DNA of 64,000 nt, from positions 8,700,001 through 8,764,000 of the forward strand of contig NC_087109.1 in assembly GCF_963855985.1 (NCBI RefSeq), written 5' to 3'. This DNA is from Ostrinia nubilalis. Its lineage: Eukaryota; Arthropoda; Insecta; Lepidoptera; Crambidae. A program made the translations under genes and the position numbers. Below the pieces are notes generated by a model. That model was not told the DNA's origin and ran no database searches. It worked only from the letters and a program-made list of their open reading frames with translations. Below are positions 11,101 to 23,100 of the stretch, piece after piece (positions within the stretch are counted from its first letter, which is position 1; each line of letters begins with the position of its first letter).

Positions 11101-14100
11101 CTACTACAGCTACTAGCTGTATAACAGTCTAAAACAAGTAAACATAACAGCCTTTGGCTTTATAAATGACCACGTGTGTTCTATTAAAATGCTAGCTCTA
11201 TAACATCGTACAAGTAGGCCGTTAAACAGCGATTGCCGTATCTCTACCCTCCTATAATGCTCTTAGTCAGACGGCTGACTAAAGGATAGTTGTTAGAGTA
11301 TTATAACACCAACAATCGTATAAAAGTATAACTCTACACTAGTCTACACTCCTATAAGTCCCTTAGACAGGTATAGGTGTAATTAATTGCAATAATACAG
11401 CTTATACATCACGAGTGAACTGTACTAATGCTTTAAGTACACATTGGAACTAAATGTGAACTCTTAAATGGAGTAAAATGCTACTTGGGTGGTTCCTGGC
11501 TAAAGTCTGTTCGCCGAGAGTTGATAAAAAAAAATATCAGAGGTTCTAAACTCATTATAAATTGCGGCCCGCTAATTATTTTTGTCGATATAATGAAAAA
11601 GTTGGTAGATTATTTGGCCTGGCCTTTTTTTTTGGCCTGGATTCTCGGCTCGGTTACAATTTAATTTTGGACTACAATTTATAAGAATGTTCTAAAAATA
11701 CGAATTATATATCAAAATCTACTAAACGATTTCGCACTACTAAATCATCGTTCTCTTTGCCTCAAATCTACCATAAAAGTAGAAATCTACTAAAAGTGGT
11801 CACGCAGCTGTGGCCGGGGCGCTTGACGACAGCTGCGTGGCTCGTACCATGGTACTCAGTGCGCGTTGTGACAAACGACGTCCGCCATACAGAATGCGAT
11901 AATTAAGCGACAGTCGCTATTGCAAGACATTTCATATTTATCAACTCTCGGCGAACAGACTTTAGAAGGTGGCAAAGGCCTGGAACGAAGGTCAGCAAGG
12001 GTCAGCAAACTGGTTAAGTTCCAACGGCCTCCGCAAAAACTCACTAATTTCTCCTTGAGTCTTGGTTCGTAGGAGTTGGTCTCTCGAACCTGGGTCCTTG
12101 GTTTTGGTCCCTAACACCTGGATCAATAGTCCTTTGCCCGTTTTCACCATAAATCCCTAATTTTTAAGTGACCCCTATGGTAACACATGACAGGAATTTT
12201 GTTCTCAAAGAGGTCACTTAAAAATTAGGAATTGATGGTGAAAACGGGCACTAGTCTCAAACCTGGGTGCTAGTCTCTAGATCTTTGGACCTGGGTCTTA
12301 GTTCTTATGTTCTTCCTGGGTCCTTGGTCTTCGCTCCTAGGTCTTAGCTCCATTCCTAGACCCCGGTCCCTGTGTTCTGATCTTTGAGTCTTTGTCAGTT
12401 TAGAGTTACCTGTTTTAGAAGATGGTAAAGGCCTGGAACGGAGGGCAGCAGACTGGTTCAGTTGCAACGGCCCCCGCCAATACCCATTCATTCCTATTTG
12501 AGTCGGTCCGTGGGAGCTGGTTCCTCTAACCCTTCTTTTTAGATCTTTGCACCGAGCTCCTAAGTCCCTGTTCTTCCTGGTACCTGGCTAGCTATTGGTT
12601 ACCTGCTGCAGCAGGTGCCTGAGGCCGGGGTTGGAGGGCAGCATGGGCCGCAGCAGGCGCGGCTGGTGCTGTGCGCCGCCGCGTAACTGCTGCTGTAGCT
12701 GCTGCTGCAGTTGATGCTTGCGTTGCTCCTGCAAACGGTAAGGTAACTGAGATTTAATCTTCATCTTCAAAGGCTCAGGGCGCCTGTTGCATTAAGTGGG
12801 AGCTGGGTACGCGATAGAACAGCCAAGATAACCCTTTCGCGTAAATGCGCAGTGGCAGGGTTAAGGACAGAACAAGTGATCTGGCGGTTATAAACATAAC
12901 ATGAGAAGATAATTAAGAGAAAAACACAATTACAAGAACAAAAAAAAACCTTTCAATAGTCAGAGACAGACAGACAGCTTTAGTATGTATGACAAGCATT
13001 GGGAGAGTACAGATGATGGTCGAATAAGATCTTTATGGCTGGTGAAACCATCAGCAACAGGAGTAGACTATGTCCATCTGGAATTGGACTATTCTCGCAC
13101 TTACCGTAGATGTCGTAAGAGGTAACTAGGAGACAAACATGCGAACATCAAATGGGGAGTGTAAGCACAATCCTCTGGTAAATTATAGAGTTGTTTTCCT
13201 GCCAGTGGAGACTAAAGGACCCTTCAAACTGAGGCGTGAGAAGGCCCTGGAGAGGCGCCACTACAGCGCTTACCCTTGCTTCTAATATGAAGGTGCCCTA
13301 AACAACCTGGTCATAATATCATAATTCGTCTCAGCATCAGCCCATGTATTGTCCCGAAGTGGTGGTAGCGCAAGCTATATTTGTGATGCCTATAAGGACC
13401 CAGGAAAGGGTCTGCATACTGCATAAAATCTTAAGACTCTAGCTATTTAATCAGCTCACCTCCAGCTGCTTGTAATGCTGCTCTTGCTGATGATGATGGA
13501 AACATCAAATGAAGAGTGCAAGCCCGATCCACTGGTAAATTATAAAGAGTTGTGCTCCTGCAGTGGAGACTAAGGTGCACCTGCAAAGGCCCAAACGACC
13601 TGGTGATAGTGACGTAACAATACGTCACCAGCTCACCTCAAGCTGCTTGTAGTGCTGCTCCTGCTGCTGGGCCGCGTGCAGGTGCTGCATGATGTCCATC
13701 TGCGACTTGAACTGCTGCTGGTGCGCCGCCTCCAAGCTCTGCTGGAGGTGCTGGATCACCTCCAGCTGCATACACAGCCTTGGGAGTGGCGAGTGGAGGC
13801 CTAATTGGAGACTGAATGATCTGATGATGATCTAATGAGATCTTCATGACTGGTGAGACCATCAGCAACAGGAGTAGACTATGTCCGTCTGGATTTGGAC
13901 CATACCCACACGTAAAGTCCGGTCGCCGAGCAGATCAATTCAATTCAATTTCAAAATATCTTTATTTCGTAAAATAATGTTACATTAAAACAGTTCTAGT
14001 GTACATTTTTAATCCTAGGCTGTTATAAAAATTAACATTTAACTGTTTTTAAGCTAATTCGCTTGTTAAAAACTTATGAAATATACATTTTATCTATATT

Positions 14101-17100
14101 TACGAATTGTAAACTGTATTAAGAATTTATTTATAACAATAAAGCAGAGCCGAGCAGATCGAATTTCGTCCAATGACCCCACGCTACCCGACCGAATAAT
14201 TATATTGCTGTCATGCTCGCACACTCACTGCGGCCGCCCGTCGCACAGTCGCGACAGCATAATTACGCGCGAACGAGAAGGATGGGTAGTTTTGGGTCAT
14301 TGGTCGAAATTCTATCAGCTCAGCGACCGGACTTTAGTAGATGTCGTAAGACGCAACTTGGGAAGAAATATGCGAACATCAAGTGGGTAGAGAGTTGTCC
14401 TCCTGCAGTGGAGACTATGGGCGTCTTCAGCTTTATCGCGCTTCTAATTTGAAGGCGCAACGACCTGGTGATAATGACGTAACAATGTTTCATCGACGAC
14501 ATCGTAAAGGTAGCAGGGAAGCGCTGGACGCAGGCCGCTACCAATCGATCAACGTGGAAAGCATTGGGGGAGGCCTATGTTCAGCAGTGGACGTCCTATG
14601 GCTGAAATTATGATGATGATGATGATGAATGTTTCATCAGCTCACCTCCAGCTGCTTATAGTGCTGCTCCTGCTGCTGGGCCGCGTGCAGGTGCTGCATG
14701 ATGTCCATCTGCGACTTGAACTGCTGCTGGTGCGCCGCCTCCAAGCTCTGCTGGAGGTGCTGGATCACCTCCAGCTGCATACACAGCCTTGGGAGTGGCG
14801 AGTGGAGGCCAAATGTAGTGGAGACTGAATGATCTGATGATGATCGGATAAGATCTTCAAGGCTGGTGAGACCATCAGTAATAGGAGTAGACTATGTCCA
14901 TCTAGAATTGAACCATTCCCACACTTGCCACGGATGTCGTAAGAAGCAACTTGGGGAAAGACATGCGAACATCAAGTGGGTATAGATCCGTTTCATCCAC
15001 GAAGACGCGCCCCACCAATTTTTGGTCGAGGGAAGCGCGGGGTGCGGGGAGTTTGATCCGAGCAATCCGAGCGTCATTATTGTAGTGTGCGTGTTCACTC
15101 ATGGATAATTTAGCGTGTACCGATAAAACTCAAACATTAGCGGAAAAATGTTTGGGCGCGTCTTCGTGATGAAACGATCTATAGAGTTGTCCTGCTGCAG
15201 TGGAGACTATGGGCGTCTTCAGCTTTCTCGCGATTCTAATATGAAGGCGCAACGACCTGGTGATAATGACGTAACAATTTTTCATCGACGACATCGTAAA
15301 GGTAGCAGGTAAGCGCTGGACGCAGGCCGCTACCAATCCATCAACGTGGAAAGCATTGGGGGAGGCCTATGTTCAGCAGTGGACGTCCTATGGCTAAAAT
15401 TATGATGAGGAGAGTATTTTCACGAGCTGGATGTTACCTCCAGCTGCTTGTAGTGCTGCTCCTGATCTCTTCTAATGAGATCTTCATGGCTGGTGAGACC
15501 ATCAGTAACAGGAGTAGACTATGTCCATCTGGATTTGGACCATACCCACACGTAAAGTCCGGTCGCCGAGCAGATATAATTTCGTCCAATGACCCCAAGC
15601 TACCCATCCTAATCGCTCACGAGTAAGCTGTCTGTCGTGCTCGCACACTCACTGCGGTCGCCCGTCGCAGAGTCGCGACAGCAATATAATTACGCGCGAG
15701 CGATAAGGATGGGTAGCTTGGGGTCATTGGACGAAATTCTATCTGCTCGGCGACCGGACTTTAGTAGATGTAAGATGTGGTGTCAATGTAAGACTGATGT
15801 CAAGATGTCAGACAACTACGCCGTATCAAAGCAACTTGGGGAGAAATTATGCGTACTTCAAGTGGGTAGAGAGTGGACCTCCTGGAGTGGAGACTATGGG
15901 CGTCTTCACTTCGAATTTGAAGGCGCAGCGACCTTGTGATAATGACGTAACAATACGTCACCAGCTCACCTCCAGCTGCTTGTAGTGCTGCTCCTGCTGC
16001 TGGGCCGCGTGCAGGTGCTGCATGATGTCCATCTGCGACTTGAACTGCTGCTGGTGCGCCGCCTCCAAGCTCTGCTGGAGGTGCTGGATCACCACCAGCT
16101 GCATACACAGCCTTGGGAGTGGCGAGTGGAGGCCTAATTGGAGACTGAATGATCTGATGATGATCTAAATAGATCTTCATGGCTGGTGAGACCATCAGCA
16201 ACAGGAGTAGACTATGTCCATCTGGATTTGGACCATACCCACACTTACCACGGATGTCGTAAGAAGCAACTTGGAGAGAAATATGCGAACATCAAGTGGG
16301 TATAGATCGCTTCATCCACGAAGACGTGCCCTACCAATTTTTGGTCGATGGAAGCGCGGGGCGGGAGTTTGATCCGAGCAATCCGAGCGTCATTATTGTA
16401 GTGTGCGTGTGCACTCATGGATAATTTAGCATGTACCGATAACACTCAAACATTAGTGGAAGAATGGTGGGGCGCGTCTTCGTGATGAAACGATCTATAG
16501 AGAGTTGTCCTGCTGCAGTGGAGACTATGGGCATCTTCAGCTTTCTCGCGCTTCTAATATGAAGGCGCAACGACCTGGTGATAATGACGTAACAATGTTT
16601 CATCGACGACATCGTAAAGGTAGCAGGGAAGCGCTGGACGCAGGCCGCTACCAATCGATCAACGTGGAAAGCATTGGGGGAGGCCTATGTTCAGCAGTGG
16701 ACGTCCTATGGCTGAAATGATGATGATGATGATGAATGTTTCATCAGCTCACCTCCAGCTGCTTGTAGTGCTGCTCCTGCTGCTGGGCCGCGTGCAGGTG
16801 CTGCATGATGTCCATCTGCGACTTGAACTGCTGCTGGTGCGCCGCCTCCAAGCTCTGCTGGAGGTGCTGGATCACCTCCAGCTGCATACACAGCCTTGGG
16901 AGTGGCGAGTGGAGGCCTAATTGGAGACTGAATGATCTGATGATGATCTAATGAGGTCTTCATGGCTGGCGAAACTATCAGCAACAGGAGTAGACTATAT
17001 CCATCTGGATTTGGACCATACCCACACGTAAAGTCCGGTCGCCGAGCAGATAGAATTTCGTTCAATGACCCCAAGCTACCCATCCTAATCGCTCGCGAGT

Positions 17101-20100
17101 GAGCTGTCTGTCGTGCTCGCACGCTCACTGCGGGCGCCTGTCGCACAGTCGCGACGGCAATATAATTTCGCGCGAGCGATAAGGATGGGTAGCTAGGGGT
17201 CATTGGACGAAATTCTATCTGCTCGGCGACCGAACTTTAGTAGATGTCGTAAGACGCAACTTGGGGAGAAATATGCGAACATCAAGTGGGTAGAGAGTTG
17301 TCCTCCTGCAGAGACTATGGACGTCTTCAACTTTCTCGCGCTTCTAATTTGAAGGCGCAACGACCTGGTGATAATGACGTAACAATGTTTCATCGACGAC
17401 ATCGTAAAGGTAGCAGGGAAGCGCTGGACGCAGGCCGCTACCAATCGATAAACGTGGAAAACATTGGGGGAGGCCTATGTTCAGCAGTGGACGTCCTATG
17501 GCTGAAATGATGATGATGATGATGAATGTTTCACCAGCTCACCTCCAGCTGCTTGTAGTGCTGCTCCTGCTGCTGGGCCGCGTGCAGGTGCTGCATGATG
17601 TCCATCTGCGACTTGAACTGCTGCTGGTGCGCCGCCTCCAAGCTCTGCTGGAGGTGCTGTATCTTCTCCAGGTTCTGCTGGCGAGCCGCGTCCAGCCCGT
17701 CAAGCTGCGCCACCGGCCTCGGGCCCTTGCCGGCAACTTGTTGCACCTGGCCGCCCATTCCTCCTCCTATCATCATGCCCTGGGGAGGTTTGAGAGATTT
17801 AGGATATGCGATTGGGTTGGATGTGAAAATAAGGCAGTGCCTCAGCAGTGTGTAGGAAAGATCTAAGTCGCAAAACGTCAAATACTGATAGATAAGAAAT
17901 TTTTATTCAAATAGTGGCACATGAGTTACCTTCGGATACATCTGAGTTTGAATGACATTAATTTTTTTTTTTTTTTTTTTTTTTATGTGATAGGAGGCAA
18001 ACGAGCAAACGGATCACCTGATGGTAAGTGATTACCGTCGCCCATAGACACCCGCAGACCCAGGGGCGTTACAGGTGCGTTGCCGGCCTTTAAGGTAAAG
18101 ATACGCTCTCCTCTTGAAAGCTTGCAGGTCGTATCCGTCCGGAAACACCGCAGACGACAGTCCATTCCACAGTTTGGTTGTACGGGGCAGAAAGTTTAAT
18201 TAAATGCGATATTACACACGTTCAGTACTTAAGTTTCGAGCTTTAGCAGCGGCTTCGTGTGTTACGATTACGACCTACGACTTCACGCATTACTTGCAGT
18301 TTTATAATGATACCTACGATTTCACGTGTTACTCGCAACATTGTGTTATCTACGACTTCGTGTGTTACCTTGGACTTCGCACTTAATCTGCAGCCCTGTT
18401 ACCTGCGACTTCACGCGTTACCTGCAGCCCCGTTAATTACCTGCGACTTCACGCGTTACCTACATCCTCGTGCGTTACCTCCGGGCTCGTGTTTTACCTG
18501 CGGCCTTGTGTGTTACATCAGACTTCGTGTGTCACCTACGACTTCGCGCGTTACTTACAGCCTCGTGCGTTACCTCCAGGCTTGTGTTTCACCTGCAGCC
18601 TTGTGTGTTACATCAGACTTCGCGCGTTACCTGCTGGTGCTGCGGGTGCTGATGCTGCGTGCTCATGCCCTGCGCCGGCAGCTGCTGCAGCGGCGCCATG
18701 CTGCCGCCCGCCATGGAGCCGTTATACCTGCGGCCTCGTGTGTTACATCAGACTTCGTGTGTTACATCAGACTTCGTGTTACCTGCTGGTGCTGATGCTG
18801 CGTGCTCATGCCCTGCGCCGGCAGTTGCTGCAGCGGCGCCATGCTGCCGCCCGCTATGGAGCCGTTATACCTGCGTCCTCGTGTGTTACATCAGACTTCG
18901 TGTGTTACATCAGACTTCGCGCGTTACCTGCTGGTGCTGCGGGTGCTGATGCTGCGTGCTCATGCCCTGCGCCGGCAGCTGCTGCAGCGGCGCCATGCTG
19001 CCGCCCGCCATGGAGCCGTTATACCTGCGGCCTTGTGTGTTACATCAGACTTCGTGTGTTACATCAGACTTCGCGCGTTACCTGCTGGTGCTGCGGGTGC
19101 TGATGCTGCGTGCTCATGCCCTGCGCCGGCAGCTGCTGCAGCGGCGCCATGCTGCCGCCCGCCATGGAGCCGTTATACCTGCGGCCTCGTGTGTTACATC
19201 AGACTTCGTGTGTTACATCAGACTTCGCGCGTTACCTGCTGGTGCTGCGGGTGCTGATGCTGCGTGCTCATGCCCTGCGCCGGCAGCTGCTGCAGCGGCG
19301 CCATGCTGCCGCCCGCCATGGAGCCGTTATACCTGCGGCCTCGTGTGTTACATCAGACTTCGTGTGTTACATCAGACTTCGCGCGTTACCTGCTGGTGCT
19401 GCGGGTGCTGATGCTGCGTGCTCATGCCCTGCGCCGGCAGCTGCTGCAGCGGCGCCATGCTGCCGCCCGCCATGGAGCCGTTATACCTGCGGCCTCGTGT
19501 GTTACATCAGACTTCGTGTGTTACATCAGACTTCGCGCGTTACCTGCTGGTGCTGCGGGTGCTGATGCTGCGTGCTCATGCCCTGCGCCGGCAGCTGCTG
19601 CAGCGGCGCCATGCTGCCGCCCGCCATGGAGCCGTTATACCTGCGGCCTCGTGTGTTACATCAGACTTCGTGTGTTACATCAGACTTCGCGCGTTACCTG
19701 CTGGTGCTGCGGGTGCTGATGCTGCGTGCTCATGCCCTGCGCCGGCAGCTGCTGCAGCGGCGCCATGCTGCCGCCCGCCATGGAGCCGTTATACCTGCGG
19801 CCTCGTGTGTTACATCAGACTTCGTGTGTTACATCAGACTTCGCGCGTTACCTGCTGGTGCTGCGGGTGCTGATGCTGCGTGCTCATGCCCTGCGCCGGC
19901 AGCTGCTGCAGCGGCGCCATGCTGCCGCCCGCCATGGAGCCGTTATACCTGCGGCCTCGTGTGTTACATCAGACTTCGTGTGTTACATCAGACTTCGCGC
20001 GTTACCTGCTGGTGCTGCGGGTGCTGATGCTGCGTGCTCATGCCCTGCGCCGGCAGCTGCTGCAGCGGCGCCATGCTGCCGCCCGCCATGGAGCCGTTAT

Positions 20101-23100
20101 ACCTGCGGCCTCGTGTGTTACATCAGACTTCGTGTGTTACATCAGACTTCGCGCGTTACCTGCTGGTGCTGCGGGTGCTGATGCTGCGTGCTCATGCCCT
20201 GCGCCGGCAGCTGCTGCAGCGGCGCCATGCTGCCGCCCGCCATGGAGCCGTTATACCTGCGGCCTCGTGTGTTACATCAGACTTCGTGTGTTACATCAGA
20301 CTTCGCGCGTTACCTGCTGGTGCTGCGGGTGCTGATGCTGCGTGCTCATGCCCTGCGCCGGCAGCTGCTGCAGCGGCGCCATGCTGCCGCCCGCCATGGA
20401 GCCGTTATACCTGCGGCCTCGTGTGTTACATCAGACTTCGTGTGTTACATCAGACTTCGCGCGTTACCTGCTGGTGCTGCGGGTGCTGATGCTGCGTGCT
20501 CATGCCCTGCGCCGGCAGCTGCTGCAGCGGCGCCATGCTGCCGCCCGCCATGGAGCCGTTATACCTGCGGCCTCGTGTGTTACATCAGACTTCGTGTGTT
20601 ACATCAGACTTCGCGCGTTACCTGCTGGTGCTGCGGGTGCTGATGCTGCGTGCTCATGCCCTGCGCCGGCAGCTGCTGCAGCGGCGCCATGCTGCCGCCC
20701 GCCATGGAGCCGTTATACCTGCGGCCTCGTGTGTTACATCAGACTTCGTGTGTTACATCAGACTTCGCGCGTTACCTGCTGGTGCTGCGGGTGCTGATGC
20801 TGCGTGCTCATGCCCTGCGCCGGCAGCTGCTGCAGCGGCGCCATGCTGCCGCCCGCCATGGAGCCGTTATACCTGCGGCCTCGTGTGTTACATCAGACTT
20901 CGTGTGTTACATCAGACTTCGCGCGTTACCTGCTGGTGCTGCGGGTGCTGATGCTGCGTGCTCATGCCCTGCGCCGGCAGCTGCTGCAGCGGCGCCATGC
21001 TGCCGCCCGCCATGGAGCCGTTATACCTGCGGCCTCGTGTGTTACATCAGACTTCGTGTGTTACATCAGACTTCGCGCGTTACCTGCTGGTGCTGCGGGT
21101 GCTGATGCTGCGTGCTCATGCCCTGCGCCGGCAGCTGCTGCAGCGGCGCCATGCTGCCGCCCGCCATGGAGCCGTTATACCTGCGGCCTCGTGTGTTACA
21201 TCAGACTTCGTGTGTTACATCAGACTTCGCGCGTTACCTGCTGGTGCTGCGGGTGCTGATGCTGCGTGCTCATGCCCTGCGCCGGCAGCTGCTGCAGCGG
21301 CGCCATGCTGCCGCCCGCCATGGAGCCGTTATACCTGCGGCCTCGTGTGTTACATCAGACTTCGTGTGTTACATCAGACTTCGCGCGTTACCTGCTGGTG
21401 CTGCGGGTGCTGATGCTGCGTGCTCATGCCCTGCGCCGGCAGCTGCTGCAGCGGCGCCATGCTGCCGCCCGCCATGGAGCCGTTATACCTGCGGCCTCGT
21501 GTGTTACATCAGACTTCGTGTGTTACATCAGACTTCGCGCGTTACCTGCTGGTGCTGCGGGTGCTGATGCTGCGTGCTCATGCCCTGCGCCGGCAGCTGC
21601 TGCAGCGGCGCCATGCTGCCGCCCGCCATGGAGCCGTTATACCTGCGGCCTCGTGTGTTACATCAGACTTCGTGTGTTACATCAGACTTCGCGCGTTACC
21701 TGCTGGTGCTGCGGGTGCTGATGCTGCGTGCTCATGCCCTGCGCCGGCAGCTGCTGCAGCGGCGCCATGCTGCCGCCCGCCATGGAGCCGTTATACCTGC
21801 GGCCTCGTGTGTTACATCAGACTTCGTGTGTTACATCAGACTTCGCGCGTTACCTGCTGGTGCTGCGGGTGCTGATGCTGCGTGCTCATGCCCTGCGCCG
21901 GCAGCTGCTGCAGCGGCGCCATGCTGCCGCCCGCCATGGAGCCGTTATACCTGCGGCCTCGTGTGTTACATCAGACTTCGTGTGTTACATCAGACTTCGC
22001 GCGTTACCTGCTGGTGCTGCGGGTGCTGATGCTGCGTGCTCATGCCCTGCGCCGGCAGCTGCTGCAGCGGCGCCATGCTGCCGCCCGCCATGGAGCCGTT
22101 ATACCTGCGGCCTCGTGTGTTACATCAGACTTCGTGTGTTACATCAGACTTCGCGCGTTACCTGCTGGTGCTGCGGGTGCTGATGCTGCGTGCTCATGCC
22201 CTGCGCCGGCAGCTGCTGCAGCGGCGCCATGCTGCCGCCCGCCATGGAGCCGTTATACCTGCGGCCTCGTGTGTTACATCAGACTTCGTGTGTTACATCA
22301 GACTTCGCGCGTTACCTGCTGGTGCTGCGGGTGCTGATGCTGCGTGCTCATGCCCTGCGCCGGCAGCTGCTGCAGCGGCGCCATGCTGCCGCCCGCCATG
22401 GAGCCGGCCGGCATACCGCCGCCGGGCATCGCACCTGTGGATGACAGGCAAATCTATACTAATAAAATGCCATAATTAACTTTTTAAAAAAATAAAACCG
22501 ACTTCAAATGCGTGAACACAAAAAAAACTAAAAATTGCGTATAAAAAAGTTCATCCCCAATTTTCCACCCTTGGGGGTGAAATATTTTCTTCAAATTCGC
22601 ATGAAACCACCCTTTTGATAATACCTATTCAACAAAAAAATAATCGTTCAAATTGATTTATAATCGGCGGAGATATTGCGTATAAAAAAGTTCATCCCCA
22701 ATTTTCCACCCTTGGGGGTTGTTTTTTCTATTATTAAATTTAAATGGGACCACCCTTGAGGTATTACCTATACGCCGAAAAAAGATTTGTTCAAATCGGT
22801 TCATAATTGGCGGAGTTATCGCGTAACAAACATAGAAAAAAAAAAAAAAAAAAAACATACGGGTCGAATTGAGAACCTCCTCCTTTTTTTTGAAGTCGGT
22901 TGATTATAAATACAAAAGTAACTCTGTGATGATATTTGGCATAGAGATAGTTTGAGTCCAGGGAAAGGACATAGGATAGTTTTTATTCCGATTTTTGGAA
23001 CAGGGACAAGCGCGATAAAGTTTTTCTGTGACAGACAAAATTCCACGCAGGCGATGCCGCGGGCGGAAAGCTAGTCAGAAATAAGAAAATCCACAGGACA

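Larger units (their letters stand above)
5147..12602 (-). other. MED25: MED25 intron 13 (7.5 kb): decayed exon-13 copies and transposons
   Basis: No functional coding was found. From the exon 13 side outward it holds decayed copies of the exon 13 3' end with donors (about 12409-12488, 11960-12045, 9252-9330, 8748-8815). Between them are CCTGGGTCCTTGGT-like low-complexity stretches, a 2-kb TIR transposon (9535-11490), a foldback element (11502-11966), two MITEs with ATGCCCGTTTTCACCATC ends, a tRNA-like SINE piece near 7275-7400, and two hairpin MITE 1 copies. Confidence 0.75.
12729..17542 (-). other. MED25: MED25 intron 12 region (4.8 kb) of repeated exon-12 units
   Basis: The region is built of roughly 0.8-1.3-kb units. 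Each carries a copy of the exon 12 3' part with its donor, a block with GGAGACTGAATGATCTGATG, a hairpin MITE 1 or MITE 2 copy, and often an RTE-type LINE 3' end. Four exon copies are intact (13637-13765, 14646-14774, 15970-16098, 16753-16881). Two are only donor-side stubs (about 13456-13490 and 15433-15465). The part at 12990-13440 is a decayed unit without exon. Confidence 0.85.

Noticed and set aside
18631..22315. Exon 11 copies as extra coding exons
   Set aside because: Splicing at CCGCAG would start GTA TAA, an immediate stop in the required phase.
18259..22479. Dozens of overlapping plus-strand open frames of about 151 codons with Cys, Ala and Arg-rich text (for example [15 protein letters not shown])
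   Set aside because: They are the antisense of the 154-bp exon 11 array, repeated because the array is repeated. The sense strand encodes MED25.
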